Notes: generated by a model not told the origin, from the sequence alone. 64,000 nt of DNA from Lucifuga dentata (GCA_014773175.1 VXCM01000790.1:1-64000), one strand, 5' to 3'; numbered from the stretch's first letter, positions 47,301-57,364 are shown. Made by a program: numbers and translations.

Positions 47301-50300
47301 AGTATACACAACACACAGCTCTGAACCTCTCAGTTGTATTAATGGTAACGAACAAGAAACAATAAGTAAGGAACTTAACCGCAAAAAATCTGAGTCTGTC
47401 CAAGACACAGATCTTAGAAATGATCTTAGAACGATTCAGTTCAACTTGGACATGGAAGATACACTTGTCTGTCTTAATTACACAGTAAAGAGACAGGCAA
47501 AATTAGAAGACCAGTGCCAGGCCTCAAAGACAGAAAAGACTCCTGAAAAAGGAAACTTGAAAGTCGCTTTTAAAGACCAGGATACTGAGATACCGTCTGA
47601 ACACTCTGAGTACCAAGATGATCCAAACATCACTCAGACACCATGTCCTTTGTCCCCGACACCTGTCCCTGACAAGTGTCTTACTGGATCTGGACCTGAA
47701 GTCAACCTAACTCTGATGAATGATACCCTAACACAGGATGTCAAGACACAGGACAACACTCTGACACAGGACACCCAGACACAGGTAGACAGACTGACAC
47801 AGAACGTCTTGACAGAGGAGATTCACACCCCAACACAGGATGTCCTGACACAAGACAACTTTGAACAGATGAGCCTTACTGAGGAGATTGACTCACTGAC
47901 TCCTAGATCCCTAACACCTGTAATGGATACCTTTACAGGATATGACCTGTCACAGGAAATGGGGATCTTTACAGTTGATAGCCTGTCAGATGAGATGGAC
48001 ACCTCAACACAGGATGCCCTGACAGAGGAGCTTGACATCTTGACACAGGATGGCTTGACACAGGATTATACCCTGAGTCAGGAGAATGAGACCCTGACAA
48101 AGCCTGCCTGGAGGAAGACACTCAAAAATTTCTTAAACATATTTAAATGGAGAAAGAAGAAGAAACTGAAGTCATCTGAAGTGGCCATTGGTGAGAACCA
48201 CATTGATACTGTGGACACCGTGGATGCCGTGACACAGAACAACTTTGAACAGAACAGCCTTACTGAGGTGATTGATACACTGTCTGTTAGATCCCTGACA
48301 CCTGTGATGGATACCTGTACAGGAAAGGGGCATCTTCACAAATGATAGCCTGTCACACAAGGTGGACACCCTGACACAGGACCGACACCCTGACAGAGCC
48401 GGCTCAGAGGAAGACACTCAGAAATTTCTAAATAATATAAAATAATAAAATCTTAATTCTAAATAATATAAAACACAAATTAGGTGTCTTGTTTTGATAT
48501 TATGGCAAACTGTGATATTATGGCAAAGTATAAAGTGACAGTTATAATAATAAGAGACTGCATATATGCTATTGTCATTGTAACTGTCACTTTATAATTT
48601 GATGATAAAAGCACAATAATAACATTCTTATTTTAAAGACTGCTGTGTTTGTGGTGGAGTGTTGGCATCTGGTATCCTACACAACAGCACACAGTGTAAG
48701 CTTCATTATTGTTTAGATGTTGTGTTCATTACAAAAAAAGTTTGTGGTTGGTCATTCTTACCTGGCTGCACGTGACTTTCTACATGAAACACAACACACA
48801 TAACATGTTTCTTACAAAAGAAATAAAACCATTACACTGTACTTAAACAACGTGAACAAATGGAGCTGATGACACATCAGTTTAAAACTTAATATCTCGT
48901 TATGTGGTAGCACTACAAATGACAATTTCTTCAGCACAAATCGGCACAAATGTAGCATTAACAAATAAAACTGGTTTGGTTAGAATCAAAGTGGCTGAGC
49001 TGGTTGATCCCTGGATGACCTTTAATAAAATTGTTAATATCTTAAAAATGAAGGCAGCACAAATAATATTTTTTTTTCAGCATTAATCAGCACAAACGAA
49101 GCACTAAAGAATAGCCCTGGTTTGGTTTGAATAACAAAGTGGCTGAGCTGTGACCTCAGATGACCTTTAATAAAATTGTCAGTACTTAAAAATGAAGGCA
49201 GCGCACATAATCAGGGTGGCCGCAGGTCCTTAAAAGTGTTAAAAGTGCATAGTCTTAAAAGTGTTTAAAAAAAAAACAAAAACTGATCATAAAGAGCACA
49301 TTTTATTTTAGAACTGAAAAAACATTTAAAAGAATAAAACATTCTAAAAACATTTAAAAGAATAAAACATTTAAAAGAATATTATTTTAAAATGTTGTAA
49401 TCATGACATTACAGTTACATGCAGATTATTTACCTGTGATTTTGTATACATAAGCCATACTGTGACATAGAAGTGTGTGTGTGTGTGGACTTTTGATTGT
49501 CTAGATATTTAATTTAATTATCATCCAGACTGAAACGTTGATGGCAAAGCTCATAAAACCAAAAATACTTACCTCCATGTTAAAATTATACTCCAATGAA
49601 GCACGGAGCTCAGATTGTTGATGAGAGTGTGATGAATGCAGATAGAGTCCATGTTAAAATGTTGTTATAGTATGTTATATGAAGCATGGAGCTCAGATTG
49701 TTGCTGNGAGTCCATGTTAAAATGTTGTTATAGTATGTTATATGAAGCATGGAGCTCAGATTGTTGCTGTGAGCGTGATGAGAGCAGACAGAATCCATGT
49801 TCAGGTTACAGGAGGCGTTACTGTAATGTTTGAGTCAAACTTTATATGAATCTTAGTGTGAAACGTCTGCAGGCTGTCTGTGGTTCTGCCTACAGTCACT
49901 GTGGTGACTGTAGGCAGAACACTTTTAGAGATTTTAATATTTTTTATTTTCATTTTTTTTGTTACTTTCCTTTCAGTCACTCCTTTATGAGCTAGTAAAC
50001 AAATTATTTGGATAAACATGTAAACTAAAAAAATGTAAATCAGTAATTTAAAAATTAATAATGTACCTAAACCTAAAGTAATTGGTGCCATCGTATACTT
50101 TTTGCCATGTGAAGTTGGTCTTAAATTCCATCCTAAGAGGCATTAAAAAGTCTTTAACAAGTCTTAAATTTAACATGCCTGAACCTGTAGCCAGCCTGTG
50201 GTTAGTGAAAACTGATAACAGCAGACTAAATATGTATGACTATATACGCCAGGTCTGGACCACTCGTAAATTCTGTTCGTGTGTAAGAGAAAATTCAAAA

Positions 50301-53300
50301 TACGAGAAAATTGGGGAATGCAGCAAGTTCTCCTAAATCACTCGTACAAGCCACTTAAGAACGAATCTGTTCATACGAGTGGTTCTTGTATGAGGCCCAT
50401 TGTTTTTAAGTCTCACTGTAATGTCACCTGTCCCATTTCTTAAAGAACTATACCAGTGGATTGTGGTGGTGTATTGTGAATATTGAGCATAATATTCACA
50501 ATCCACGTACACATTACTTTACTGACAACGATTTCCCAAAATATGCTAGTTTAGCGGTAAATATCAGAATTTTTTTCCTTACCTTCCAGAGTTGGTTTCA
50601 GTTCATTCCAGTTTGTTATTAAAATTAACTTGTACAGACTTGAAACACGCTTGAGATATGTAATCCATCACAGCAAACAAGATGTCTATTAGGGTTTTTT
50701 GTCAATTATTTACCGATCCAACACAGAGCTGCACTGAACACAATATAGTCCCAGGAGAAAACGGCTTTTACTGAGAAATTAAAATGGCCATGCCTTCTAC
50801 AATTGTGCAGAAGTGATACAAGGTGAAACATAGAATTTTAAGTGAGTGAATGTTCAAGTGAGTGAATCACTTGAACATTTAATTTTGAAAGATTAGGGGA
50901 TTTGAAAAAACAAAAAAAAAAAAAANAAAAAAAAAAAAACAAAAACTAAGATACAGTTATATATTGTATATATTGGGCTCAGATGATCTCAGATTTCTTG
51001 ACTCAGTTTAATGGTTCAAATTCTCACAATTTTCCACAGCGAACTATAACAATCCCGCTGTGGAGCAAACAAGCTCACTTGAAATAGTGTGTTGGATCAA
51101 TTGATAATTTCTGTTTGGCTGTTGTCAGCTCAGCCAAACAGAAATAATCAACTCGAACAATGATACACTAAAATGGCCATGATAACACTGGAAAACAAGC
51201 TTTAAAGGACCATTTTGCATGTTTGAGCCTAATATATTCAATTCTTCATACACGTAACATTACTGACAATCATTTCTCAAAGCATACTACTGGAATGGTG
51301 AATTAAAAAAATGTTTTTCCTACCTTCCAGACCACCATTGGTTTCAGTTCATTCTGGTACACTATTAAAATNAATGTTTTTCCTACCTTCCAGACCACCA
51401 TTGGTTTCAGTTCATTCTGGTACACTATTAAAATCAACATGTTGGTACTTGAAATGTTCTTGGGATAGATAATCCATCATCGCGAACAACGCGTGTATTC
51501 AGTTTTTTTTTTTTTTTTAAAGTTACGTCATTTTAGCGTTTAAGCACAATAAAAGGCACAGAGTGAATGTATGTCTCCACTAGGGAATATAGTCCCAAAA
51601 GAAGACCTGCATTTATTGAAAAATTTAAACGACTGTGATTTCATAAGGCNGAATATAGTCCCAAAAGAAGACCTGCATTTATTGAAAAATTTAAACGACT
51701 GTGATTTCATAAGGCTGCTTAACTATTAGCAGGAGAAACATCGATTTTAAGGTGGGTCTTTTGCTTGAATATTTGATTTTGAAAGATTAAGAGATTTTGC
51801 AAAATATCAGGAAATCTGAAATACAGTTTTATCCTTTGGGAAATGATTGTCAGTAACGTAACATGTATGAAAATTGAATATATTAGGCTCAAACATGCAA
51901 AATGGTTGGTATGGTCCTTTAATTAGTTTACACTGTAGGACGGAACAATGAAGAGACATTTGTCTTCTGTGTGATGAAATATTCAGCTTCTGGCACCCTG
52001 GGAAAAAAAAAAAAAAACATGTAAGCATTACAAATGTTGATTAACACGAGCACATGGATTAATTAAATTGTATCAACTTTATTGATATGACACACATGAC
52101 AGCAAATGCAAATATACTTCCCCTGCATGTGTACAATCTATTTTTAATGCATTTTATTATGCATGAGTTACACAGTTCTGTTTTTGTCTAATGTGTGAAA
52201 TGTGTTCCTCATAGATTTCACTGAAGTCACTAAGAAACTGGAAGGCGCCTTGCCTGAAGAAGCAACAGCCAAAGAGCCTGTAAACAAGCAGATTCATCGA
52301 ATGTGTCTGCTGCGGGTCAAACTGATGCACTTTGTCAACAGCCTTCACAACTACATTGTGACCAGGGTGAGACAAGTTCAACTTTATTTGTTCCCAAAGG
52401 GTAATTAATTAATTAATGTACAGCTTAGATGTACATAAAAAGACATAAGAAGCCAAAACACAGAAAATAAAGCAGTCAGTGTAGCCATGTAGCAAGCTGA
52501 TTAGTGCTAGGTTATAGTAAAAGTGGCCTAAACTATAAATATAATTTATAGTCTGGCTACGCTGGGTCTTGGCAGAAGGAGCCATTGAAAAGAGAATTTC
52601 CTTTTAGAGATCAATCACCTATGAAATTAATTTATTTTAAAAATCTTCTCATGTCTTGGCAGATCCTGCACAGCACAGGACTGGAGTTTCAGCATCAGGT
52701 ACAAGAAGCCAAGGACCTGGACCAGCTGATCAAGATCCATTACAGATATTTGGCAACCATTCATGACCGGTGCCTGCTGAGGGAGAAGGTAAACGGCGCT
52801 CACAGGAAGTAGGTTTACTCCAAGACCTCGTTGAAAGCTCGCACATGGGCAAGTAACTATATCTAAGTATACAGAAAAGGACTCACAGGGTGTTTGACCT
52901 GCTGTAGTGTCCTGGAGCAAGACACTGGATCACTACCAACTCCATGGTTGATGTTGTTCTTTCTTCTAGCCATTGAAAAGAGAGTTTCCATTTGGACAAT
53001 CCATCACATGTGAAATTAATTTATTATAAAAATCTTGTCATGTTATTGTACTTTCTGCTTGAATTGGCTTTTATGCTGGTTCATTTATCTATTAAATGTT
53101 CTCATGTTTTGTTTTTTCAGGTCAGTTTTGTGAAGGAGGCAATAATGAAGGTTCTCAATCTAGTTCTCATCTTCTCTGACCGGTGGCAAGCTGGATTTGG
53201 AGCGTGGAAGTAAGAATATAAATGTAAACTATGTAACCTGAAGAGTAAGAATGTTTAGTTTTAACTTTTCTGAATGTAAGTGTAACATATACAGTTAATT

Positions 53301-55132
53301 TGACTGGAAATAACTTTTTATAGACTTGTTACACAAGTGTAACTTAAAGAACCATACTGGCATATTGTGCATGTTTGAGCTCAATATACACAATCAGCAG
53401 ACCATTAAGTTACTATTTCCCAAAATATACTGTACTACTTTAGCTGTAAATTTTAGAATTTTTTTCTGACTGTCCAGATTGCCATTGGTTTCAGTCAGTA
53501 TGCTATTAAAATCTACTTGCAGAGACATAAAACACACTTGAGACAGATAATCCATCACAGTGAACATTATGTCTATTAGGTTTTTTTGCAGAAGTAACTT
53601 TATTTAACCGATCTAATAAGGAGCTGCACGGAAGATGATGTATGTCTCCACTAGGAAATATAGTCCCAGGAGAAAACAGCTTTTACCGAGAAATTAAAAT
53701 GGCCGTGCCTTCTACAATCTTGCAAAAGTTTAGAAGGTGAAACACTGAATTATAAGGTAGCTGTATGACCTGAACATTTGATTTTGAAAGATTAGGGGAT
53801 GTGAAAAAATTATAGGAAAACTAAAATACAGTTTTATGTTTTGGACATTGGTTTACTGTAATGTAACATGAATGCAGGTTGTAAGTATTGGGCTGAAACA
53901 TGCACGATCGCCAGTATGGTTTTGTGCATGCTGTATTTTCCTACATGGAAAAGGGTCAACATTAAAGGAACATACCGACCATTTTGCACGTTTGAACCTA
54001 ATATATTCAATTTTCATACATACATAACATTACTGACAATCATTTCCCAAAGCATACTACTGGAGCGGTGAATAACAAAAAATGTTTTTCCTACCTTCCA
54101 GACCACCATTGGTTTCAGTTCATTCTGGTACGCTATTAAAATCAACTTGTTGATACTTGAAACGTTCTTGGGATAGGTAATCCATCATCGCGAAAAAGAC
54201 ATATATTCAGGTTTTTTTCAGAGTTACATAATTTTAGTGTTTAAGCGCAATAAAAAGCTAGGAGTGATCAGAAATGCTTCCTGTTGTCAGTTCTTCACTA
54301 CAGCACTTGAATGCACTAGGAAGCATTGTCAGATCACTCTGTGCTTTTTATTGTGCTTACACTAAAATTATGTAACTTACTAACCTGAATACACATCTTA
54401 TTTGCGAGCTAAGAACGTTTCAAGTATCAACAAGTTGATTTTAATAGTGTACCAGAATGAAATGATAACAGTGGTGGTCTGGAAGGTAGGAAAAAAAAAA
54501 ATCAATTCACCGTTCTAGTAGCATGCCTTGGGAAATGATTGTCAGTAACCTTACATGTATGAAAATTGAACATATTCGGCTCAATTATGCAAAATGGATG
54601 GTATGGTCCTTTGAAGTATTTGTGCTTTTCTTGCTGTGACATGTCTAAATATTAGCTCTAAAGAGGAAAAATAACATTTAATTGACATATTTATTGTTAA
54701 CGTATTTAAAAAATTTAAAGATGAGCATATAGTAAAAGATTTCAAAGACAGTTGCAGAAGAAAAATAAAAACACCACCAACATGCATCACATTTTGGCCT
54801 GTTTTGACTATATATTGTATTTAAACTTCCATTTCAGGATCGAATCCACTGATAAAATGGAGTCCGACTTCAAAAACTGTCACATGTTCCTCGTGACGAT
54901 ACTGAACAAAGCCGTGTGTCGTGGCTCCTTTCCTCATCGTAAGTAAAATGCTTTCTCTTTCCATTTCGGTTCATTCAGCTGAGATAATGTAAACCCTTAA
55001 ATTAGCAGCATTTGTATCTTATGTAATGAAAGGGTTATATTACTGGAAGTAATTGTATTTTCCTTTTCTTCTTCTCCTGGTACAGTGGAGTCCCTTGCGC
55101 TTTCTCTGATGGCGGGATTTGAGCAGTGCTGA
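34724..55132 (+). CDS. tubgcp5: Gamma-tubulin complex component 5 (GCP5), complete, 23 coding exons
   Basis: Subunit of the gamma-tubulin ring complex that nucleates microtubules at centrosomes. Exons: 34724-34857, 34941-34994, 36535-36643, 36918-37014, 37124-37203, 38165-38300, 38449-38566, 39620-39709, 39937-40030, 40123-40375, 40720-40922, 41023-41138, 41718-41986, 42108-42306, 43260-43448, 44739-44921, 45015-45099, 45189-45309, 52215-52366, 52663-52788, 53121-53209, 54838-54938, 55086-55132. Sum 3045 nt, 1014 codons plus stop; human GCP5 is about 1024 residues. Recognisable blocks are FQLALKFAWSNFKFHRYLDV, SREDSGIQLDRTP, RSWLEQHVVTPYW, VVRASHLLNTLYKAI (GRIP1 half), NVPVNHRDFWYATYTLYS-like exon 13, CQTFELTLRSCLYPHI, EAVGQRYPEDSSR and KLMHFVNSLHNYI (GRIP2 half), ending MAGFEQC. 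All introns are GT-AG except intron 10 (GC-AG). Intron 18 is 6.9 kb and carries a transposon. The start codon is the first in frame and aligns near the mammalian N terminus. Confidence 0.96.
35709..36515. mobile_element. Foldback-ended element with purine-biased interior
   Basis: GGGGTGATTGCA at 35709-35720 is exactly inverted at 36504-36515. The roughly 780 bp between are strongly G+A biased on the plus strand (GAAAG, TTTGAA, TGGAA motifs over and over). In tubgcp5 intron 2, ending 19 bp before exon 3. Confidence 0.55.
37358..37945 (+). mobile_element. TTAA foldback element, copy 11
   Basis: TTAAAGGATCATACC to AGTATGATCCTTTAA, 588 bp, in tubgcp5 intron 5. The same A-to-T change is mirrored in both ends (GGATCAT/ATGATCC). 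Confidence 0.88.
38312..38338 (+). repeat. (CA)n microsatellite
   Basis: Perfect CA tract just inside tubgcp5 intron 6. Confidence 0.92.
38796..39389 (+). mobile_element. TTAA foldback element, copy 12
   Basis: TTAAAGGAGCATACC to CCGGTATGCTCGTTTAA in tubgcp5 intron 7. GCCCAATA subfamily. Confidence 0.87.
40376..40719 (+). other. tubgcp5: GC-AG intron 10 of tubgcp5
   Basis: Exon 10 ends AAAG and the intron starts GCAGGT. Using GC at 40376-40377 joins ELICK to DETVTL in phase 1, matching the length and frame of the mammalian segment between EK and TITL. The nearby GT at 40380 would leave the wrong phase and put exon 11 out of frame. Confidence 0.88.
42740..42895. mobile_element. LINE-like interspersed fragment
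   Basis: CCCAAATGTACCTCTCCCGA and CCACATCCTCCAGCTCTTCC resemble a common fish LINE coding region read on the opposite strand. In tubgcp5 intron 14. Confidence 0.45.
43478..44217. mobile_element. Possible inverted-repeat DNA element
   Basis: TTTAGGCTACATTTACATGA near the left and TGTGTAAATCCAGCTTTA near the right are imperfect inverses. The interior resembles fish non-autonomous DNA elements (TGTAAACGCAGG-type motifs). In tubgcp5 intron 15. Confidence 0.4.
45600..45840 (-). pseudogene. Harbinger-like transposase N-terminal fragment, frameshifted
   Basis: Minus-strand frames contain an ERFFRQRVDIL...WLFSQFRLPRAVLL segment. The following conserved block (LRRQTRHSNPIPA) continues in a different frame, so at least one frameshift is present. 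The catalytic DDE region is not visible, so this copy should be non-autonomous. Confidence 0.55.
46140..46345 (+). repeat. Direct-repeat unit, left block (about 1.5 units)
   Basis: Contains a segment with GCACTAAAGAATGGCACTGG, then TTTGGTTAGAATCA, GTGGCTGAGCTGG and a TCTTAAAAATG...GCACAAATAAT end, followed by a partial second unit. The same unit recurs in the same orientation at 48920-49215, on the other side of the repeat ORF. Confidence 0.7.
47452..48345 (+). CDS. Uncharacterised Thr/Asp/Glu-rich 12-residue-repeat ORF nested in the intronic transposon
   Basis: 297 codons from the first ATG (MEDTLVCLNY). I do not recognise it. The frame stays open upstream to 47275 without an ATG, so it may be an internal or terminal exon; a possible acceptor (CCTCTCAG) ends at 47333. 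Residues about 113-212 are tandem units of about 12 residues such as DRLTQNVLTEEI, DTFTGYDLSQEM, GIFTVDSLSDEM and DTSTQDALTEEL, giving a strongly acidic, hydroxyl-rich chain. A basic stretch at about 217-241 (WRKTLKNFLNIFKWRKKKKL) interrupts it. Then part of the repeat block recurs, and the frame ends early where the duplicated copy loses register. No signal peptide or membrane span is evident. It lies on the tubgcp5 sense strand, deep in intron 18. It could be an accessory or captured transposon gene, a host exon, or a decaying remnant. Confidence 0.45.
   Translation: MEDTLVCLNYTVKRQAKLEDQCQASKTEKTPEKGNLKVAFKDQDTEIPSEHSEYQDDPNITQTPCPLSPTPVPDKCLTGSGPEVNLTLMNDTLTQDVKTQDNTLTQDTQTQVDRLTQNVLTEEIHTPTQDVLTQDNFEQMSLTEEIDSLTPRSLTPVMDTFTGYDLSQEMGIFTVDSLSDEMDTSTQDALTEELDILTQDGLTQDYTLSQENETLTKPAWRKTLKNFLNIFKWRKKKKLKSSEVAIGENHIDTVDTVDAVTQNNFEQNSLTEVIDTLSVRSLTPVMDTCTGKGHLHK
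48920..49215 (+). repeat. Direct-repeat unit, right block (about 2 units)
   Basis: Two tandem copies of the unit seen at 46140-46345 (AAAGTGGCTGAGCTG..., GATGACCTTTAATAAAATTG, TTAAAAATGAAGGCAGC). The two blocks bracket about 2.6 kb that contains the repeat ORF. Confidence 0.7.
49574..49800 (+). repeat. Short tandem array, unit about 80 bp
   Basis: Begins CCATGTTAAAAT and repeats GGAGCTCAGATTGTTG...GTGATGA. One extra copy is created by an N-flanked assembly duplication at 49707. At least two real copies remain. Confidence 0.6.
49883..49920. repeat. Perfect hairpin, 17-bp stem with 4-nt loop
   Basis: Left arm 49883-49899 (GTTCTGCCTACAGTCAC) and right arm 49904-49920 are exact reverse complements around TGTG. 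It lies in the right part of the intronic transposon, upstream of a T-rich run. Confidence 0.85.
50440..50985 (-). mobile_element. TTAA foldback element, copy 13, right end lost
   Basis: TTAAAGAACTATACC left end, internal GCACAATATAGTCCCAG-type motif, then a poly-A/N artefact (50926) and a decayed right arm (ATATTGGGCTCAGATG). Lies just outside the Harbinger-like element. Confidence 0.75.
51107..51145. repeat. Perfect hairpin, 15-bp stem with 9-nt loop
   Basis: ATTTCTGTTTGGCTG at 51107-51121 pairs exactly with 51131-51145. The stem extends further (TTGAT/ATCAA) with a mismatch. It lies between two TTAA foldback copies in tubgcp5 intron 18. Confidence 0.8.
51202..51922 (-). mobile_element. 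TTAA foldback element, copy 14
   Basis: TTAAAGGACC left end (short internal deletion) to GGTATGGTCCTTTAA. Two N-flanked duplications (51372, 51650) inflate the length. In tubgcp5 intron 18. Confidence 0.87.
53344..53922 (-). mobile_element. TTAA foldback element, copy 15
   Basis: TTAAAGAACCATACTGG left end. The right end is eroded (CGCCAGTATGGTTTTG). GAGCTCAATA/GCCCAATA subfamily, in tubgcp5 intron 21. Confidence 0.8.
53962..54614. mobile_element. TTAA foldback element, copy 16, near-complete palindrome
   Basis: TTAAAGGAACATACC to GGTATGGTCCTTTGA. Unlike other copies, both halves derive from the same half of the element in opposite orientation: TTCCAGACCACCATTGG in the left and its reverse complement GGTGGTCTGGAA in the right. 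The centre is a further inverted pair (AGTGATCAGAAATGCTTCC / GGAAGCATTGTCAGATCACT), so arms of about 300 bp could pair. Confidence 0.8.
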
Positions 55133-55428
55133 GGAGCCATGTGATCTTGATTGACTGATCTTGGCTGTCTGGTATTATTTTCTGAGTGCAGTCCTTGTTC
55201 CACGATTTAAAAAAACAAGCAAAAAAAAGAAAAAAAAACCCGACAGCATTGTAGGAGAGGGACTCTGACCGCTTGCTGTTGGAAGATTATCAGCATGATT
55301 TAAATCAACAGCCAAACAAGCTGTTTTGGGAACATAAAGAACTGCAACGATGGCTCCTGGAATTTAAAAAAAATGTAAATGTTTGTAAAGGTATTTTTTA
55401 TGATAGTGATTAAAGTGTATGTATGAAG

Positions 55429-55434
55429 AATAAA
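55429..55434 (+). terminator. tubgcp5: tubgcp5 polyadenylation signal AATAAA (proximal)
   Basis: A canonical hexamer about 300 nt after the tubgcp5 stop, in an AT-rich 3' end that is free of repeats. Confidence 0.65.
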
Positions 55435-55488
55435 TCTTACAGCTTGTTGGTATTGTACTTGCCATGTTATTTTTCAAAACTGTTTTCT

Positions 55489-55494
55489 AATAAA
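55489..55494 (+). terminator. tubgcp5: tubgcp5 polyadenylation signal AATAAA (distal)
   Basis: A second canonical hexamer 60 nt further on, offering an alternative cleavage site. Confidence 0.5.
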
Positions 55495-56516
55495 TGATAA
55501 TTTATTGATAATAGCATTAACAAAGTAACCATTAATTATTTCAGGATTTCATTTATTTCAATTTTTGATATTGTTTAATTCACCTTTAGTATAAAGCTTT
55601 ACTTAGGCTGTGACATCAATGAATTCTGTTGATAATCTTTACAGTGGAGATTAAAGTGTTTAAGGTCACAGGAATAATGTGACAAAGTGGACCTTGCATG
55701 CTATTACACTCGAGGCTTGTACATTTATAATTGAATTATTCCAAAATGCAATTTTGCAAAATAACATTGTAATTTAATTGTATAATAGAGGTACAAATTA
55801 TGAGATATACAGTAATACTGTATATCTAGCATAAGAGTAAGAGGAGTGCTTAGTGAGATACTATTATGGTAACTACAGAAAACAAACAAGTTATTGTTAT
55901 ATATTATTTTGGTCTTTTATTCTGTAGATGTGAGAACTGAAATAGACTGAGGGTCCAATTGCATTCAATGCAGATGTTCCTGTTAAACGTGATTATTCCA
56001 TTTGCATGAGATGCCAAGATTTTTTGCAAGAGTGCCAGAGTTGGCCACAATTTATAACTAAAGAATACACATGAATCAATGTTAAGATGAACTGCTATTA
56101 CCAGTATCACTAATAAATATCTGTGCTTGCTGGCTTGTGTCCAGATGTTAGTTTTTCTTGTCAGAGGCTCCCAGATGATATTTTAGCCTCTGATTTATAG
56201 GTCGTGGTAAAATATTTTGTCCCAGGAGGCCCAATAAACAGAGTCCACTTGTGTTTACTGGAGGTGTGGAGATTACAATGGAGAGTGAAAATCCTGGTAA
56301 ATTAGTGTCCAGGATTCTGAAAATAACCTTAAGTGATGGCAAAAAATAAATGATTGTTGAGACAAAAATTAAGGAAAAACAGTGGCCTGCAAAAGGGTCT
56401 AATGAAGTCACTGACCATTATCAGGCATCATATCTCCTGATTTCTGCAGTTTAGACATCATGAGATGGACAGGAAACTGACAGTGTCCTTTTTTTTTGTT
56501 TGTTTTTTGGAATAAC
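55495..56516. other. Intergenic DNA downstream of tubgcp5
   Basis: AT-rich, unique-looking, no frame with support. Separates the tubgcp5 polyadenylation signals from foldback copy 17. Confidence 0.4.
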
Positions 56517-57100
56517 TTAAAGGACCATGCCATCATTTTGCACGGGTGGCATTTGAGGCTAGTATATTCAATTTTCATACATGTAAGGTAACCGACAATC
56601 ATTTCCCAAAGCATACTACTGGAACGGTGAGTTACCGTAATTTTTTTCCCCCTACCTTTCAGACCGCCATTGGTTTCAGTTCATTCTGGTACGCTATTAT
56701 CAACTTGTTGATACTTGAAATGTTCTTGGGATAGGTAATCCATCATTGACAACAAGACATGTATTCAGGTTTTTTCTTAGTTTTCTAATTTTATCATTTA
56801 AACTCAATAAAAAGCAGGGAGTGAATGTATGTCTCAACCAGGGAATATAGTCCCAAAAGAAGAGCATTTATTGAAAAATTTCAATGACTGTGACTTCATA
56901 AGGCTGTATAACTATTAGCATGCAAAACATCGATTTTTAAGGTGGGTGTATCGCTTGAATATTTGATTTTGAAAGCTTTGCAAAACTGAAATACGGTTTT
57001 ATCTTTTGGGAAATGATTATCAGTAAACTTACACATGAAAATTGAATATTTTAATTTGAATATTGGCTCAAACATGCAAAAGGGTGGTATGGTCCTTTAA
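56517..57100 (-). mobile_element. TTAA foldback element, copy 17
   Basis: TTAAAGGACCATGCC to GGTATGGTCCTTTAA, downstream of tubgcp5. Internal GGGAATATAGTCCC in reverse orientation. Confidence 0.87.
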
Positions 57101-57364
57101 GCTTTGATTTGAGGGTTTTTTAAAAGGTTCACTGATATTGTAACAATAATAACATAATAATATATATAATAATGTAAAGTAACACAATATGTAATTAAGC
57201 AATAGTCTGCAAAATAACATTGCAGTTTAATAGCTTTTGGTGACCAAAGTCAAGACAATCTTTATATTGGAATTTTCTGTTTATTTGGAATTTTCTGTTT
57301 ATTATTTGGAATTTTCTGTTTGATATCTGTCTTAAAAGTTTTAATAGCTGAGACAATCAGATCT

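Larger units (their letters stand above)
45419..50398. mobile_element. PIF/Harbinger-like DNA transposon, ~5 kb, inside tubgcp5 intron 18
   Basis: The left end GGGCCTCATGCAAGAA (45419-45434) and right end TTCTTGTATGAGGCCC (50383-50398) are inverted with one mismatch, and ATT flanks both sides as a possible 3-bp target duplication. A second inverted pair, GGCTTGTACGAGTG, lies about 66 bp inside the left end and 46 bp inside the right end. Minus-strand translation of about 45600-45840 gives FFRQRVDIL...FRLPRAVLL, then in a shifted frame RRQTRHSNPIP, which resembles the N-terminal part of fish Harbinger transposases. The element carries a plus-strand repeat ORF (47452-48345) and direct repeats. 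The usual Harbinger target duplication is TWA, so the family call is tentative. Confidence 0.7.

Noticed and set aside
47446..47451. Start of the repeat ORF at TTG 47446
   Set aside because: Not a eukaryotic start of choice; the first ATG is at 47452, and the frame is open further upstream without any ATG, so an upstream exon is the better explanation.
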